Assembly (NCBI GenBank): GCA_920105625.2
Contig: OV050030.1
Span: forward strand, 114,310,814-114,374,813
Length of the DNA: 64,000 bases
Origin: Clusia tigrina
Lineage: Eukaryota > Arthropoda > Insecta > Diptera > Clusiidae
Reading direction: 5' to 3'
Positions 43,215 to 55,414 of this stretch are shown here, piece by piece. The translations under genes were made by a program, and so were the position numbers. The notes beneath the pieces were generated by a model. That model did not search any database. It had not been told where the DNA came from and saw only the letters and a list, made by a program, of their open reading frames with translations. How positions within the stretch are numbered: position 1 is the first letter of the stretch; every line of letters begins with the position of its first letter.

Positions 43215-43494
43215 ATACATATAGTTAGGTATACATATTCATATAAACATTCATATACATACACATATACATTGCATATACAAATACATACACATATATA
43301 CTCGTACATATACATATTCATGAACATATACATATGCAGATACATATACATATACATATCCATCTGAACATTCCCACTCATTATTACAATTTTACGTTGA
43401 ATGAGAAAAATGGAAAATACCAAATAAACAAAAATGGGTTTTCAAAATTCAACGTTATTCAAATCAAACAAATCTATCAAAATAATTGTATCAA
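43215..43494. repeat. TACATA-type microsatellite and AT-rich spacer
   Basis: ACATATACAT repeats from about 43215 to 43360, with a TACTCGTA near 43299, then AT-rich sequence without a gene. Confidence 0.75.
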
Positions 43495-44489
43495 TCAAAA
43501 ATTAAAGCTTAAATTCATTAAATTACATACGAGTATGTAGCTATGACGAATTTTGATCAATGCTTTTGTGAATATATATGCCATTTGCTCATTCGTTTGT
43601 ATATATTCTAAATCACAACTGTTTTCTTGAAACTTCTCACGGATGAAATGAAACTGTATATCAATATGTTTGCCTCTCTTATGGAAAACTTGATGTTTGA
43701 CCAAACGAATAAAGCTTTGATTATCCATGTAAAATTTAGCTTTAATTTCTTGACCAGGATTTAATTCAGATGCTAGATGTTTGAGCCAAATTATCTCTTC
43801 ATTGCGTTGGCAAGCAGCAACATATTCTGATTCTGTAGTAGAAGTTGAAATCACGATATTGGAATCACAAATATAACCATTATTATCATCATATCCGACT
43901 GGTTGATTCATATACACGTCTTCTTTTAAATCACCATTTAAAAATGCTGTTTTGACGTCGAATTGTTTTAATGTCATTTTATACATTGCGGCTAAGGATA
44001 AAATTGTACGGATCGATGTAAATTTAACCACAGGACTGAACGTCTTTTCATAATCAATACCATACTGCTGCGAAAATCCACGAAAAACTAAACGCGCTTT
44101 ATAACGATTTATTGATCCGTCTGTATTTTCTTTTACTTTAAAAACCCAACGATTATAATTGATGATTATCAATAACTTTTTGTTCTTCAGGTTTTTCAAC
44201 TACCACCAATGTTATGCATTAATGAATCATATTCTTCGACCATTGCACGCTTCCATTGCTCATTTTCATTTGACTGAATTGAATCTTTATATGTTTTTGG
44301 TTCAATCACAACAGCGGCATTAATTTGTTCAATGAGACGTTCAGGACGGTTAGCACGTTCAATAAAACCGTTCTGTTCTGGTGTATATGGTACAATGTTC
44401 TCAACTTGAATGCCTTCTTTTGTTAATAAATTTTTGACATTTTCATTAACAAATTCTGTGCCATTATTAAAACGAAAACACTTGATACG
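43495..44489 (-). pseudogene. Ty1/copia pol fragment with internal deletions
   Basis: The minus strand reads integrase core residues (RFNNGTEFVNENV and PYTPEQNGFIERANR), then jumps to the linker before RT (EQWKRAMVEEYDSLMHN), then after a frame break to RT (NRWVFKVKENTDGSINRYKARLV, FSPVVKFTSIRTILSLAA, LKQFDVKTAFLNGDL). A second jump leads to the RNase H end (STSTTESEYVAACQ, NEEIIWLKHL and KHIDIQFHFIRE). The RT catalytic DD and the integrase C-terminus are gone. No LTR is seen at either side. Confidence 0.85.
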
Positions 44490-44532
44490 TAAAAAGTATT
44501 GGCATATTGAAAACCACACGTCAAAAAAAAAC
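44490..44532 (-). repeat. Single terminal repeat of the 30278-type mariner
   Basis: TTGAAAACCACACGTC followed by an A-run matches the right end of the mariner at 31180-31213. No second end or transposase is present. It adjoins the copia fragment and a TA tract. Confidence 0.7.
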
Positions 44533-44556
44533 ATATATATATTATATATTATATAT

Positions 44557-44628
<72 letters not shown>
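44533..44628. repeat. (TA)n microsatellite
   Basis: TA run with two TTATA interruptions near its left end. Confidence 0.95.
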
Positions 44629-44630
<2 letters not shown>

Positions 44631-46960
44631 AGCAGCTCCCGACAAAACTTGGAAGGTTACTAAGGTAGAGGAACCAAGAGGACAGTTTCCAATTGGGCTG
44701 TGTTCTATGGCTTCTCATCCATAAGCCGCAAGGTCGGGTAACCGTATCTGGATGAAGTGAGAGTGAATCCTTTAGGTGTAACTTCTGATTCCACTGCTGC
44801 TGAGGACTACGCCATGCACCCGAATGGCAGTGACTCTGTGTCAACTGGGGGGGTTTGGTAAGTCTCCGAGGAAGAACCACTCTCAGTGAGGAGAAAGTCG
44901 TTCTGGAGTCAGACTCGAAGGAGTCTGAGGTTGATGACACGGTGGTGGAGGTGACCAGCGCTTCAAGTAGCAGAGAGCGCTACAACTAGAATCTCTATCA
45001 CTCGAAGGCTGCGTCTGCCAGCCTTCAGCTCTGTCTTGCAGAAGCCGGAGTACACCAAAAACACTGGACATACGGAGAGTTGGTCTGTGGTCGCAGGAAT
45101 TACAGCTTGCTGTATAACGTAAGTGAAGGAAGAATTATGTCTTGCATTCTCATTACGAAAAATGTTAGCTCATTTATTGTCCCAAATTACAGCAGCAAGG
45201 ATTTGACGGCCGTCTGCTTGTAAACTTGCAAGATACCGGTACTGGCTTATCTCGGCCTATATGGGGGGTGACCATGAAATTCTTCCGGAAGCCAACTTAC
45301 AGAGGCTTGTTGTGGATGTAAAAGTTCAACGGGTGGCTGTAATGATTGGATGCGATGCCAATGCGCACCACGACATTTGGGGAAGCACGGATGTCAATTA
45401 ACGTTTCTTGTGTGTAATAAGGCGTCCAAACACACTGCTAATAGAGAAGAAGTCCTTGCCAAAACCCTTGCCTCTGAATTAATTTTTGATCGCATCTCAA
45501 ATTGTAGAGCTCTATAGGAACACTCCTTTTCGGATCATAGGTTAATTCAGTTTGATCCTTTAGACGGCCCACCTAGCCCTACAAATTTTAGAAATGTCAG
45601 GAAGACAAACTGGGACCTCTGGAAGTTCACTGTAGCTAGACTAATACCTCAGATCCCCACAAGCGCAAGCCCGTGTGCCGAAACAGATAGGTCTCTGGAG
45701 ATTCTAACGGATGCTCTTAATAAGGCTCTATTGGTCTCTTGCCCCCTCAGTAGACCCAGGTGGAAACAAGAATCCACGTGGAGAGGGTAGAGAATTAGTG
45801 GACTCAGAAAAAATTCTAAGAGACGTTTTAACAACGCAAAGATGCCTAAAGATTGTGAAGACTGGGATTTATACAAGAGGGCACACAGAACTACCTAAAG
45901 TAAGTTTAGGAAGGCACAAAGAGATTCGTGGTGAAACTTCCAGGTTGAGGAAGGTCCTATCAACTGCTGCAATGCTACCTTCGGTGGGAGCGTAGATCTT
46001 CGACTTCAAAAATTAATGAGACACCAGAGATTCTTTTATAGGCAAAGTTCCCTGGTTGCTCGAGCACCATTCCACGGAGAACGAAGTCCAGAGCGAATGT
46101 AGTCGAAGTCAACTCAGATATAATCCCGAAGCCAAAATTGCAATGGTCTATCCATAGCTTCAAACCAAATAATGGAACAGTGTGAGGGCAATTTTTATAC
46201 CAAAGCCCATTAGTCTGTCCTCCTTCTGTCTGAAAATCCTGGAAAGACGTTCATCTGAGACAGAAGCTGTCAGTCTCTCAGCATGGCTACTTGAAGGGCA
46301 AATCGATAGAGACCGCTTTACACTCCTTAGTCTCTATTCTTGTTGAGTGCTCCCTGCATAACAAGGAAGTCCCTGGCTTTCCTGGGAGATTTTAACAACA
46401 TTAAATTAGACGCAATAATCGGTGCGATGCGAGACTTGGGGGTGGAACTCGCCTTTGAAAATATGCTTAGTAGCAGGATAATCAATTCACAGCTGGGAAC
46501 GGCGTCGGGCAAAAAGAAAATGCAGAGGCACACCTCAAGGTGGAGTTATTTCGCCCCTACTCTAGAATCTTTTGGTAAGTGATCTGCTTGTTTGACTGGA
46601 GAGGGAAGAGTGCAAGGTAGTTGCGTTTGCGGATGATGTTGCTATTAGTACACATGTCGAACATTCTCTCTAGATGGACTGCTGACTGTGGATTGGGGGT
46701 TAAACCAACTAAGACAAACCTGGTGCTCTCTACTAGGAAGTATAAAATTCCTCATTTTATCGCTCTAAAACTAATGTATGTAGATTAATCTTGTCGAGGA
46801 ACATAAATATTTAGGCGTGTTTCTAGATAGGAAGCTGAACTGGAAGGCTAATATAAGTGAACGGATTAGGAAGGCACAGGTAGCTCTGTACTCTTGCAAA
46901 AGATGTGGGTATGAAATGTGGGTTGCAGCCTAAGTTAGCCTATTGGATTTATACAGCTGT
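44629..46960 (+). pseudogene. LOA-like non-LTR element, heavily decayed
   Basis: On the plus strand pieces appear in the expected order: an ORF1 C-terminal stretch (KTWKVTKVEEPRGQFPIGL near 44650), an endonuclease core (MIGCDANAHHDIWGSTD near 45345 and FSDHRLIQFD near 45530), and an RT with a HGYLKGKSIETALHSLV stretch near 46280, a PQGGVISPLL motif near 46535, an FADDVAI-like motif near 46630 and KYLGVFLDRKLNWKA near 46810. Stops and frameshifts separate all of them. The CDANAHH endonuclease motif is typical of the LOA and related groups. No RNase H remains. Transition to BEL sequence is near 46960. Confidence 0.7.
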
Positions 46961-49594
46961 GACATTTTCACCGAAATGACACTAGTCATTAGTATCATCA
47001 ATACAAAATGTGTGGTATTTGAAGGTTAACTAGACAGGGAAACCAGAACGAATATTTATGCACCTAACATTAACAAAGGATAGTTATGAAACAGGTTGGA
47101 AACTGTTACAAGATTGGTTACACAACAAGAAGTTTTTAGCATCCACTGTAATTCAACGTTTAACAGGATATCCGAGCTTCCCATTCCATCCAATATCTAC
47201 AGCAATTAAAAAAGGTTTTCACTATCTTATACGTGAAAGCCTGTTGGCTCTGGAGAACCACAGTATTTGAACTACAACTTGGGACCCATTTCTGCTGTAT
47301 TTGCTCATTAAAAATTGGATCTTCAAATTCACATGCTCTACGAAACGTCATTGAAAAATTCCATAAGGGTGTACAAGTGGCTAATCCGGAATGTCATCAA
47401 CCAGGAAACATCGATCTTCTCCTGGGTGCAGAGTTATATTAGGACTTAATAGATATGCTCCAAATAAAACTTTTCTTTGAGCTCCCAGTCATAGAAAACA
47501 CAACGCTCGGCTGGGTGATAAGTGGTAAAATTGGTAAAGCGCAACAAAGACAGCAACATGTGCAGTCTACACTGGTCAGAAGAAAGGTTCCCTCAACGAC
47601 ACTCTTCAATCTTCAAAAGTTCTGGAAAATTGAATGATGTGACACACCTAGCTGTAACTTTGCAATTGCCGAGCTTTGCTATGAAGAACATTTTCTGCAA
47701 AATTATCAACGTGATAACAACGGGCGCTTCATAGTGAAATTGCAAAGCAACTTGGAGAATCACGAGAGTTAGCTCTGCAACGGCTCATTACAACTGAACG
47801 AAAAATGATAAAGTTGCTGAATTCAAGGCCCAATATATGAACTTCATGAGCGAAGACGAGAAGCTTGGTCAGAGATTGACATAACTATTATCAACAGTCC
47901 GCACTACTTTCTACCACAGCATGTCATTTTGAAGCCGGACAGCTCAACCTCAAAGATATGAGTTTTATTCGATGATTCAGCCAACGTTTCTTTTAGCATC
48001 CTTTTGCCAACAGGGACAACTGTCCAGGAAGATGTGTTCACTATTCTCTTGCGATTCCGGCTCCCACGATTTTGTGGGTAGATAACGACCATCAAAGGTA
48101 TCAACTTATCTGGTGTAGAGAGGATCCCTCACATCCCATGAAGTCTTAGCAGTTCACGGCCGTCACCTACGGTACAACGTCTGCACTTTGGCTATCCGCA
48201 TACTTCAGAATCTGTCTGACGATCAAGCCAACAAGGACAAACTAGGAGCAGAAGTCGCAAACCAAATTTTTATGTAGAAGATTTGTTCAGCGGATCTGTT
48301 CATCTTTCCACTGCATGTGAAATACAGCTACAACTTCAACTCATGCTAAGCTCCGCGGGTTTCTATTTACGGAAATGGTCCTCGAATCACCCGAGGTTCT
48401 TAGAATAAATTCCAGTCACGGAACGTGAAGTAAATATGGAATTCGGTTAAACACTTGACGACAACATGAAAACAATGTGATTGACTTGGAGCCCCTCTAA
48501 TGATGACATTAAGGTCAAGGTTGTTGAAGTAGAATACGGTAGAATAGCAAGGCGTTCATCCTTAACAGATTATTCGCGAATCTCTGATCCCCTTGGCTTC
48601 GTCGCGCCAGTCACGACCCCAGCAACTATGGAAACTTAAAAGAGACTGGGATACAGGACTTCCAGCACCACTTCACAAACCATACCTAACCTTCAAAAAT
48701 GACTTACAGCAGTTAGAAACTATCAGCGTGTCATGCCACGACTTTGGACGCACAGTACCCAACGTCCCCCAAGTGCATATTTTCGCTTCAGTAGGTACCT
48801 ACGGAACGGTAGCATACATGCGAGCACAACATTACCACAACCAGATCATCGTTCGCTTCCTATGAGTGAAATCACGAGCTCCAACAAAACCAATAACATT
48901 ACCAAGACTGGAATTGTGTGTTGTTAAGGTCGCCATGGAATTGATGCAGAAGCTCCAAGGAAGCTCATTCTTCAAAGGCGTGGCAATGCATTTGTGGTCT
49001 GATTTCACAGCGGTCCTGGGATGGATTAATGCACAATCTGCGCATTGCCACACATTCATGGCCAATTGAATTTCGATCATCTTGATACTGAATTGCGTGT
49101 AGATGACAATCTATTAAGAAGTAATCGCTCCACGATAGGGGCAATAAATTACGTTGGTAGATTTGCACATTCACAATTTGTCGTATTAGATTCAAGGTAT
49201 TCCAAAAATATGTCAAAGACGATAGTAGATGTCAAAGAAAACGAGTCCAATCATGTTACATCTGCTGAAGAATCAAAAATCTATCATTGACTCTACGGTC
49301 AATATCATTAAGCTGGATCAGACAGCGGCTAAGACAAAATTTGACAAATTTTACCAACAAGTAAATCAAATTTGGAATCAATTGCAGAAAGAAGACGAAG
49401 AGCTACAACAATCAGAATTGTGGGAACTATTCAACGCTCTGTCAATTCAACTAACGCTAATCACAACTGAGTTACAATTGCCACACTCAGTTATAATGGG
49501 TGTTCTCACAGACACTCACGATAGTAAATTCAATTCGCTATTGCTAACTCCCGAGCAAATGCGCACTGAAGTTTGTTTTTTTCCCCCAAATTAA
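46961..49594 (+). pseudogene. BEL/Pao element, heavily decayed, plus strand
   Basis: Fragments in order: gag core (YETGWKLLQDWLHNKK near 47090), protease tail (GNIDLLLGAEL near 47410 and ELPVIENTTLGWVISGKI near 47475), RT (HYFLPQHVILKPDSS near 47910, then VTYGTTSA near 48160), a DPLGFVAPVT-type block near 48580, an RNase H remnant (LPRLELCVVKVAM-like near 48900, LWSDF near 48990) and an env-like helical part (KSIIDSTVNIIKLD near 49275 to 49594). Many stops and frameshifts are present. It is a different, older family than the BEL array at 10198-20048. Confidence 0.75.
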
Positions 49595-49779
49595 TATTAC
49601 ATCTGTTTTATGGACACCTAGTAATTCTTATCATATTTTTTAGCGGGATATTCATTACAACTTCAGGCCATTGCCCTCAAGATACATTTTACAAAAATAT
49701 GTAATAGTTAGTTTGCGATTAAATTACAAATTACGAGGTTATTTAGTAGTTTACATAGAGTATACTTATTTAAATATAT
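49595..49779. other. AT-rich spacer
   Basis: No recognisable feature. It is possibly the 3' UTR of the adjoining minus-strand non-LTR fragment. Confidence 0.4.
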
Positions 49780-50766
49780 TGGAGGCTTACTGGTTTTCGT
49801 TTTCTTTGTCGTTTTCTTGTGTTGGTTTCTTGGTATGATAAGTTTCTTATTTGGTATGAATACAAAGCGCGGTTTAAGGTCGTGTGCTTATTATTTCTAT
49901 TTCTCCCTTTACGGTAGGGATATTGAAATCTCCTTGTAGGTTCTCATTGTTATATATGCAGGGTGTGGTTCGAAGAATTTTATTTTGTAGGCGTTGAATA
50001 ATGTTGATATTTGGGTTGGCAGTACTCCATATTTGGATCTCGTAAGTCCATATAGGTATTATTATTGTTTTATAGATTAGGAGTTTATTTTCTGTTGATA
50101 ACCCTGCTTTCTTACTGAGGATCCAGTAAAGTTGTCTGCTTTTGTATTTTTTAAAATTTCGTTTCCAGATTATATGAGGTTTCCAAGTAAATTTTTTTAC
50201 TATTAAAATACCCAGGTATTCAGCTTCATTGAGAAAAGCGATTTTTTATTATTTAAATATATATTCACAAAGTTATACTTCCTTTCTGTAGTATATATGA
50301 CTTTTACTGTTTTTTCTTCGTTTATTTAGATACCCTATTTGGGACCCAATTTATTACTTGGCTCAGCTCTACTCTGACTTGAGCTGTCGCTTCTTTTATG
50401 CATTTGTTTGCGGATAGTATTACAGTGTCACCTGCAAATGTAACCAGCATGGAATCTGTTGCTTTCGGAATATCCGCTGTGTAGAGAAGATAAAGAGTTG
50501 GGCTAAGTACACTTCCCTGGGGGACACCTGCGTCTATTTGTCGTAACTCAGAGCACGCCTCGTGGTATTGTACATAGAAATGTCTGTGGTCAAGGTAACT
50601 TTGAAGTAGGTCGAAGGCTTTTGCAACATTTAAGTAAATGGACATACAATAGTTTTCCCCGTCTAAGTCATTTAATATTTTGTTGGTTACTCCGTGAGTG
50701 TTTTTGTCGAAAACCAAATTGGTGCTCTGGGATAAGGTTTTTATGTGTTATAACTTTGTTAATACG
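49780..50766 (-). pseudogene. Jockey-clade RT fragment, minus strand
   Basis: The minus strand from 50717 reads an RT block: YLNVAKAFDLL (catalytic region, Asp replaced by Asn), GVPQGSVLSPTLYLLYTADIP, then TFAGDTVILSANK where the usual YADD reads FAGD. After 50322 the decayed frame continues with KYLG-like and IPIWTYEIQIWSTANPN near 50040. The N-terminal part of ORF2 is missing because the gypsy LTR remnant starts at 50767. It is distinct from the Jockey-clade copy at 20930. Confidence 0.82.
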
Positions 50767-50990
50767 TGTTCTGAGTTAGAATCAAGCTACCTACGAGTAG
50801 TTGACTCACAGCACCGACTCCTAAACCGAGTAGTTTTTCATGTGGGTGACCAAGTATTAATGAAGTATTAATGAAGAATCAGGCTAGGAGGAACATGTTC
50901 TCACCTGTTTGGATAGGTCTGTATGTAGTAGCAGAGATCCGCAGCCCAGTTACAACAGTCGTAACAATTAAGGGCAAGAATAAAAATCTA

Positions 50991-51310
50991 CATAATAATT
51001 TATTGAAATTGTTCTACATTAGACCACACAACTAAAGACATGTGTTAACAGTGTTTTACAAATGTAAACACAAGAATAACAACGTAAACATGTACGTGTG
51101 TATATCAAATAACACAAACAGCTCAGATTTTCAAAGTCAATGCCGTCAGATATAATAATTTGTTGAAATTATTCCATACAAGGCCACACAATTAGAGACA
51201 TGTGCTGGCAGTGTTTTCCAAGTGTAAACACGAAATAACAACGTAAACAAACTGATACCGCTTAAGTATATCAAATAGCACGGTTCTGACATTCAAAGTC
51301 AAGGCAAACA
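50991..51310. repeat. ~155 bp tandem duplication at the pol end
   Basis: The pol tail and following sequence (50991-51144) is repeated, diverged, at 51145-51310. The young element has a single copy (about 38859-39015). The same duplication is present in unit 2 at about 61937-62255. Confidence 0.75.
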
Positions 51311-52247
51311 GAAATGTGCCAATTAAACTCGGGCGAGTATAATTGACGTAAGAAAAATATGCTTATTAAGCACTATGGCCGAACGAAGCACAGTAGAGGA
51401 AAATATATTAAATAATAAGAAACGGGTTCATTGGACACAATTTAAAAAATAAAATTATAAGACAGTCGTGGGTAAGTAATTTAAACTAAACGTAGAATAT
51501 ATGCACACATACATACGGCAGTTAATGAAATGTAATACGATGCGTAAGCAGTAACGCCGGCACCGTTGGTTAAGTAGGAATATATGTACTCGTATGTAGC
51601 TGTATAAAGTACAGAATGAATTTACGAATGTATATTTAAGCAAGTAAGTAATTTTGTTAATAGGAATGGGTATTGACATATAAGTAAGTATATATGGACA
51701 TATGATTAGGAATTGGGAATTTGCAGATACAGCAGCTGGCTATATGCAAATATACATAGGTTTTTACTGTTTATTGATTAGTTTAGTTTAATTAAATTTT
51801 TAATTAGGGTATGGAAAATTGAAGAAATGTATATGTTGAGATACAAAAAAAATGTATAGGTTAGTTGGGAAAATAACGTTAGCAATTAATTCTAAGTAAT
51901 TTAAAGCGCCTCGAATGTATGTATGTAGCCATATACGAGCTAATTACAGGGTGGAAAATACAATCGTTAATGGATATATACATACCAGGTTATACTTAAA
52001 TTTAAAGCCAATAAAATGAGTGAATGCGATGAAAAATATAGTCATGCAATGGACAAAGTTTTGACATGGCCTAAAGCCACACATAGACCGATTGGTCCCT
52101 AGCGATACCAGATGAGGTCTGACCTTTATGCAGATTTCCAGTAGACATCTCGTAGGATGTCAACGCTTTTCGTGAATTTAAGCAGTGCTGTCAGCTCCAT
52201 TCCTGAGATGGCTTCCAATCTCACAAATTGTGGGACTCCTAAGCATT

Positions 52248-54142
52248 TTAAGCACGTTTTTGATAACGCAGGACATATTCAAGGAGATATTCTAGAGTTT
52301 CTCTTACTCCCACCTCTTTACACTTCCTACATTCGTCATTGTCCGTAATTCCTATCTTGTGTGCATGTACCGCCAATAAATTATGGCCTGTCATTATACC
52401 TATGATAGTTCTGCAGTCTTTTCGTGAGAGCGCGAGTATAAATATCGTTGACCTTACACATAACTTCTGCAATTATGCAGGTGTTTAAACTGTGACACCT
52501 TGCTTTCACCTGCCTACTCATGTGTCCGTCCCTTTCATTGAATAGTTCTTTAAGGGGTTTCTCTATGTCGTTTTCCGGTTCAAGTGGTAAGTAGACAGCG
52601 TTCTTTGCAATCTCATCTGCTATTTCATTCCCTTCTATGTTCTTATGACCAGGTACCCCATAGATATGCAGTCTTCTATTTGAAACTAGCCTATCTATGG
52701 CTTCCCTGCTCTGTAGGACATTTTTGGATTTTATGCTATATGAGTTAATCGCCTTTATCGCTACCTGGCTGTCCACGTATATGTTTATTTTTGAGTCATT
52801 TCCTGTCTTGGTGTATGCTAGCTCTGCGGCTTTCCTGACAGCGAAGACTTCCGCTTGAAAGATACTGCTCTGGTCAGTCAGCTTTATAGGCTGCCTAATT
52901 CCCAACTCTGAGCAGTAGATGCCCGCTCCCACACCATCCATCGTTTTTGAGCCTCTTTCCCAATTAAAACGTGGAGTCATGTAATCAGTGCTGCACAAAC
53001 CCCTACTGCCTATTGAGCTATACCCGAAGGTTCTGTATGTGAATTCTCCCGTAGCCGTCAGTCTCCCCATGGATTTCGCTTCAAGATTCTCCGCCACAAG
53101 GTCGATAGGCGGCATGTTGAGTACTATTTCGAGAGCAGCCGTTGGAGTGGTACTCAGTGCGCCTGCTATGCAGAGTGAAGCGAGGCGCTGGACTCTTCTC
53201 ATTGGCATTATGTATGTAGCCTTCTTTGTTGCAGTCCACCACACTAAAGCACCATACAGTAAGATTGGTCTAACTATTGCGGTGTAGCACCAGTGCATCA
53301 GCGAGGGAGAAAGACCCCAAGTAACGCCTGCATATAGCGTTACTGGTCTTCTTCGCCCTTTCCTCAACATTGCGCCTCCACATAAGCTTATTGCCCAGAA
53401 TTTCTCCATGGTACTTTGTGTGGTATTTGGGAACAAGTTCACTATCACCTAGCTTCGGGAAGCTCCACGCGGGGACCTTGTACTTCCTGGTAAAGAGTAT
53501 CATGTCCGTTTTATCCGCGTTTATCTCCAAGCCTGCTCGAGACGCCCACTGATGGATCGTCTTAAGAGTTTTGTTCATTATGTTACTGATGGTATCTAGG
53601 TACTTTCCCGTTACTACTATTGCTATGTCATCTGCATATGCAACTACTTTAGGTGCCTTCCCATCAAATTCCCTGAGTATTTCGTTTACTAGAAGTAGCT
53701 ACAGAAGCGGCGATAGCACTCCTCCTTGTGGGGTACCCCTGCCTGCCTGTTTGGTTACCTTGCGCCTCCACATAAGCTTATTGTCCAAAATTACTCCAAG
53801 GTACTTTGTGTGGTATTTGGGAGTAAGTTCACTGTCACCTAACTTCGGGAAGTTCCACGCGGGGACCTTGTACTTTCTGGTAAAGAGTATCATGCCCGTT
53901 TTATCCGCGTTTACCTCCAAGCCTGCTCGAGAAGCCCACTGATGGATCGTTTTAAGAGTGTTGTTCATTATGTTACTGATGGTATCTATGTACTTTCCCG
54001 TTACTACTATTGCTATGTCATCTGCATATACTTTAGGTGCTTTCCCACCAAATTCCCTGAGTATTTTGTTTACTACAATTAGCCACAGAAGCGGCGATAG
54101 CACTCCGCCTTGTGGGGTATCCCTGCCTGCCTGTTTGGTCAT
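52248..54142 (-). pseudogene. LOA/I-type ORF2 fragment: RT (internally duplicated) and RNase H
   Basis: RT motifs TPQGGVLSPLL and VYADDIAIVVTGKY occur at 54120-54000 and again, in the next repeat unit, at about 53740-53620; see the 390 bp duplication. The frame 53448-52381 continues with RRVQRLASLCIAGALSTTPT and then RNase H: FNWERGSKTMDGVGAGIYC, AEVFAVRKAAELA, IYVDSQVAIKAI and YGVPGHKNIEGNEIAD, so all four catalytic positions can be matched. The C-terminal motif CRKCKEVGVRETLEYLLEY follows at about 52330 in another frame. There is no ORF1 or endonuclease. Confidence 0.82.
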
Positions 54143-54149
54143 CTTAGCT
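53370..54149. repeat. 390 bp direct tandem duplication within the RT
   Basis: 53370-53759 and 53760-54149 are direct repeats, for example TGCGCCTCCACATAAGCTTA at 53371 and 53761, about 93-95 % identical by eye. Each encodes one copy of the RT palm (motif B to the catalytic YADD and beyond). Confidence 0.88.
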
Positions 54150-54924
54150 TCGGTTTCGGTAAACGGGTTTAACTTATATAATCTTGTATTTGTCGGAGGG
54201 GCAAATGAATTTGCTCAAAATTGAAATGAGTGATAACTCATATGTTAAATAAGAGCAGGAAAATATTAAACGAAGTTAAACTGATGCCCTTTATGGCAAT
54301 GATAACAGATAGTTCGGTCCTCTTTTCCTCCTGGATGCAGTAACAGATCCGATGATATAAGGGGAAAGAACGACTGGACGTAAGTTGAATGATATAGCAT
54401 TCAACTGTAGAATAAGCGAATTAATTATAATTGATATAATTAATTATTTAAAAATCCGAATTTTTGCTAAATAGGAAAATTGTCCACAAGAGTATATATA
54501 GTGTATATATGGTATATTTATTTAATTATTATATGTTGTTGAAATTGGTTTGATAAATTAACTGGTGAAATGTTAGATCAAACTAAAATGTTAACTAGAA
54601 AACTAAGAAAATTAGTATAAGGATTCAGCTCTAACGATGTGAACCGAAGCAGGAAGTTCCAGGAGAAGCGCATATTCGGAAAGATGTGTTTTTGAAAAAA
54701 CAGGGATTTTTGGTAGCTATCTAAGATTTGGGAATCCAGTCGTGACCCCAAGGATGCCAACATATTGGATTGGGGATGAATGGCGACGGATGTAATTTTA
54801 ATTTTGCGAAACGGCATATGGCCGCAGCATTTGAACGCGTTTTGGATGGGTTATTGACAAGCAACGAAAAATAAAGAAGTTTCCTTGCGGAGGCATGTTT
54901 TGCATTTTACAGTTTTATATTACA

Positions 54925-55086
54925 ATGTCCACCCAGTGTATCACAATCTCATCAGAATCGATTTTGGATAAGTTGAAGATGGGCAAAAACTTAAGGAGGG
55001 TGACTGAAACTACCACCAAATATAGTAAGCAGAAGAAATTTGGCTCACGGAAGTTAATTGCTTCATTGAAGTATATGTCCAATTAA
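54925..55086 (+). pseudogene. Remnant of the gypsy small 3' ORF in unit 1
   Basis: Matches the first 55 codons of 40667-40975 and then has TAA where the young element has TTA/CTA-type Leu. The following sequence keeps nucleotide similarity but has further stops. Function unknown. Confidence 0.6.
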
Positions 55087-55414
55087 GAGTATGAACATAT
55101 GAAATGTTATTTACATATAAAATATGATTTAATATAAGAGGACACAGAGACTGGTATCCGATCAGAGTACACAGATTGCGTCATTAAGAGTGTATCTCAG
55201 AGAAATACCGATAGTCTACACATCGAAGGCAACGAAAAAAAAATACAATTATGAGAAAGCAAAAGAAAAGCACTTCCACCATAGAACGCATTGCTGCAAA
55301 GTAAGAAGGAGTATTGTAATTTCTCATGTATTTCGAATGGTTTTTACAAGTTGAACACTATAAGCAGAGAATGAAAAGAAGTTGCACTAACTTCTTTTAG
55401 AAAGAGGGGAGGGA

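Larger units (their letters stand above)
52067..54160 (-). mobile_element. LOA/I-type non-LTR fragment inserted in the gypsy 3' region
   Basis: The insertion interrupts the gypsy sequence found uninterrupted at about 39715 (TTTTGACA then CAAACGGG). On the minus strand it holds a partial RT (54142-53270), a thumb-like region, RNase H and a C-terminal Cys motif, then a 3' UTR ending GGCTTTAGGCCA without poly(A). I see no clear target duplication. The same insertion is in unit 2 from about 63013. Confidence 0.85.
50767..55414 (+). mobile_element. Decayed gypsy unit 1, internally deleted
   Basis: 58 bases of LTR start (TGTTCTGAG..., 50767-50824) are joined at CTAA to the last ~200 bases of pol (50825-51033), followed by the family's 3' region, an inserted LOA-like fragment (52067-54160), the ORF3 remnant and the polypurine tract (55399-55414). 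Compared with unit 2 about 6.3 kb (rest of LTR, leader, gag, most of pol) is missing. Its 3' part matches unit 2 at an offset of 10,945-10,947 bases with only about a dozen differences in 2.2 kb by eye. Confidence 0.85.

Noticed and set aside
46340..46582. 80-codon ORF as a new gene
   Set aside because: It falls inside the decayed LOA-like RT and reads partly in its frame (PQGGVISPLL follows in a neighbouring frame).
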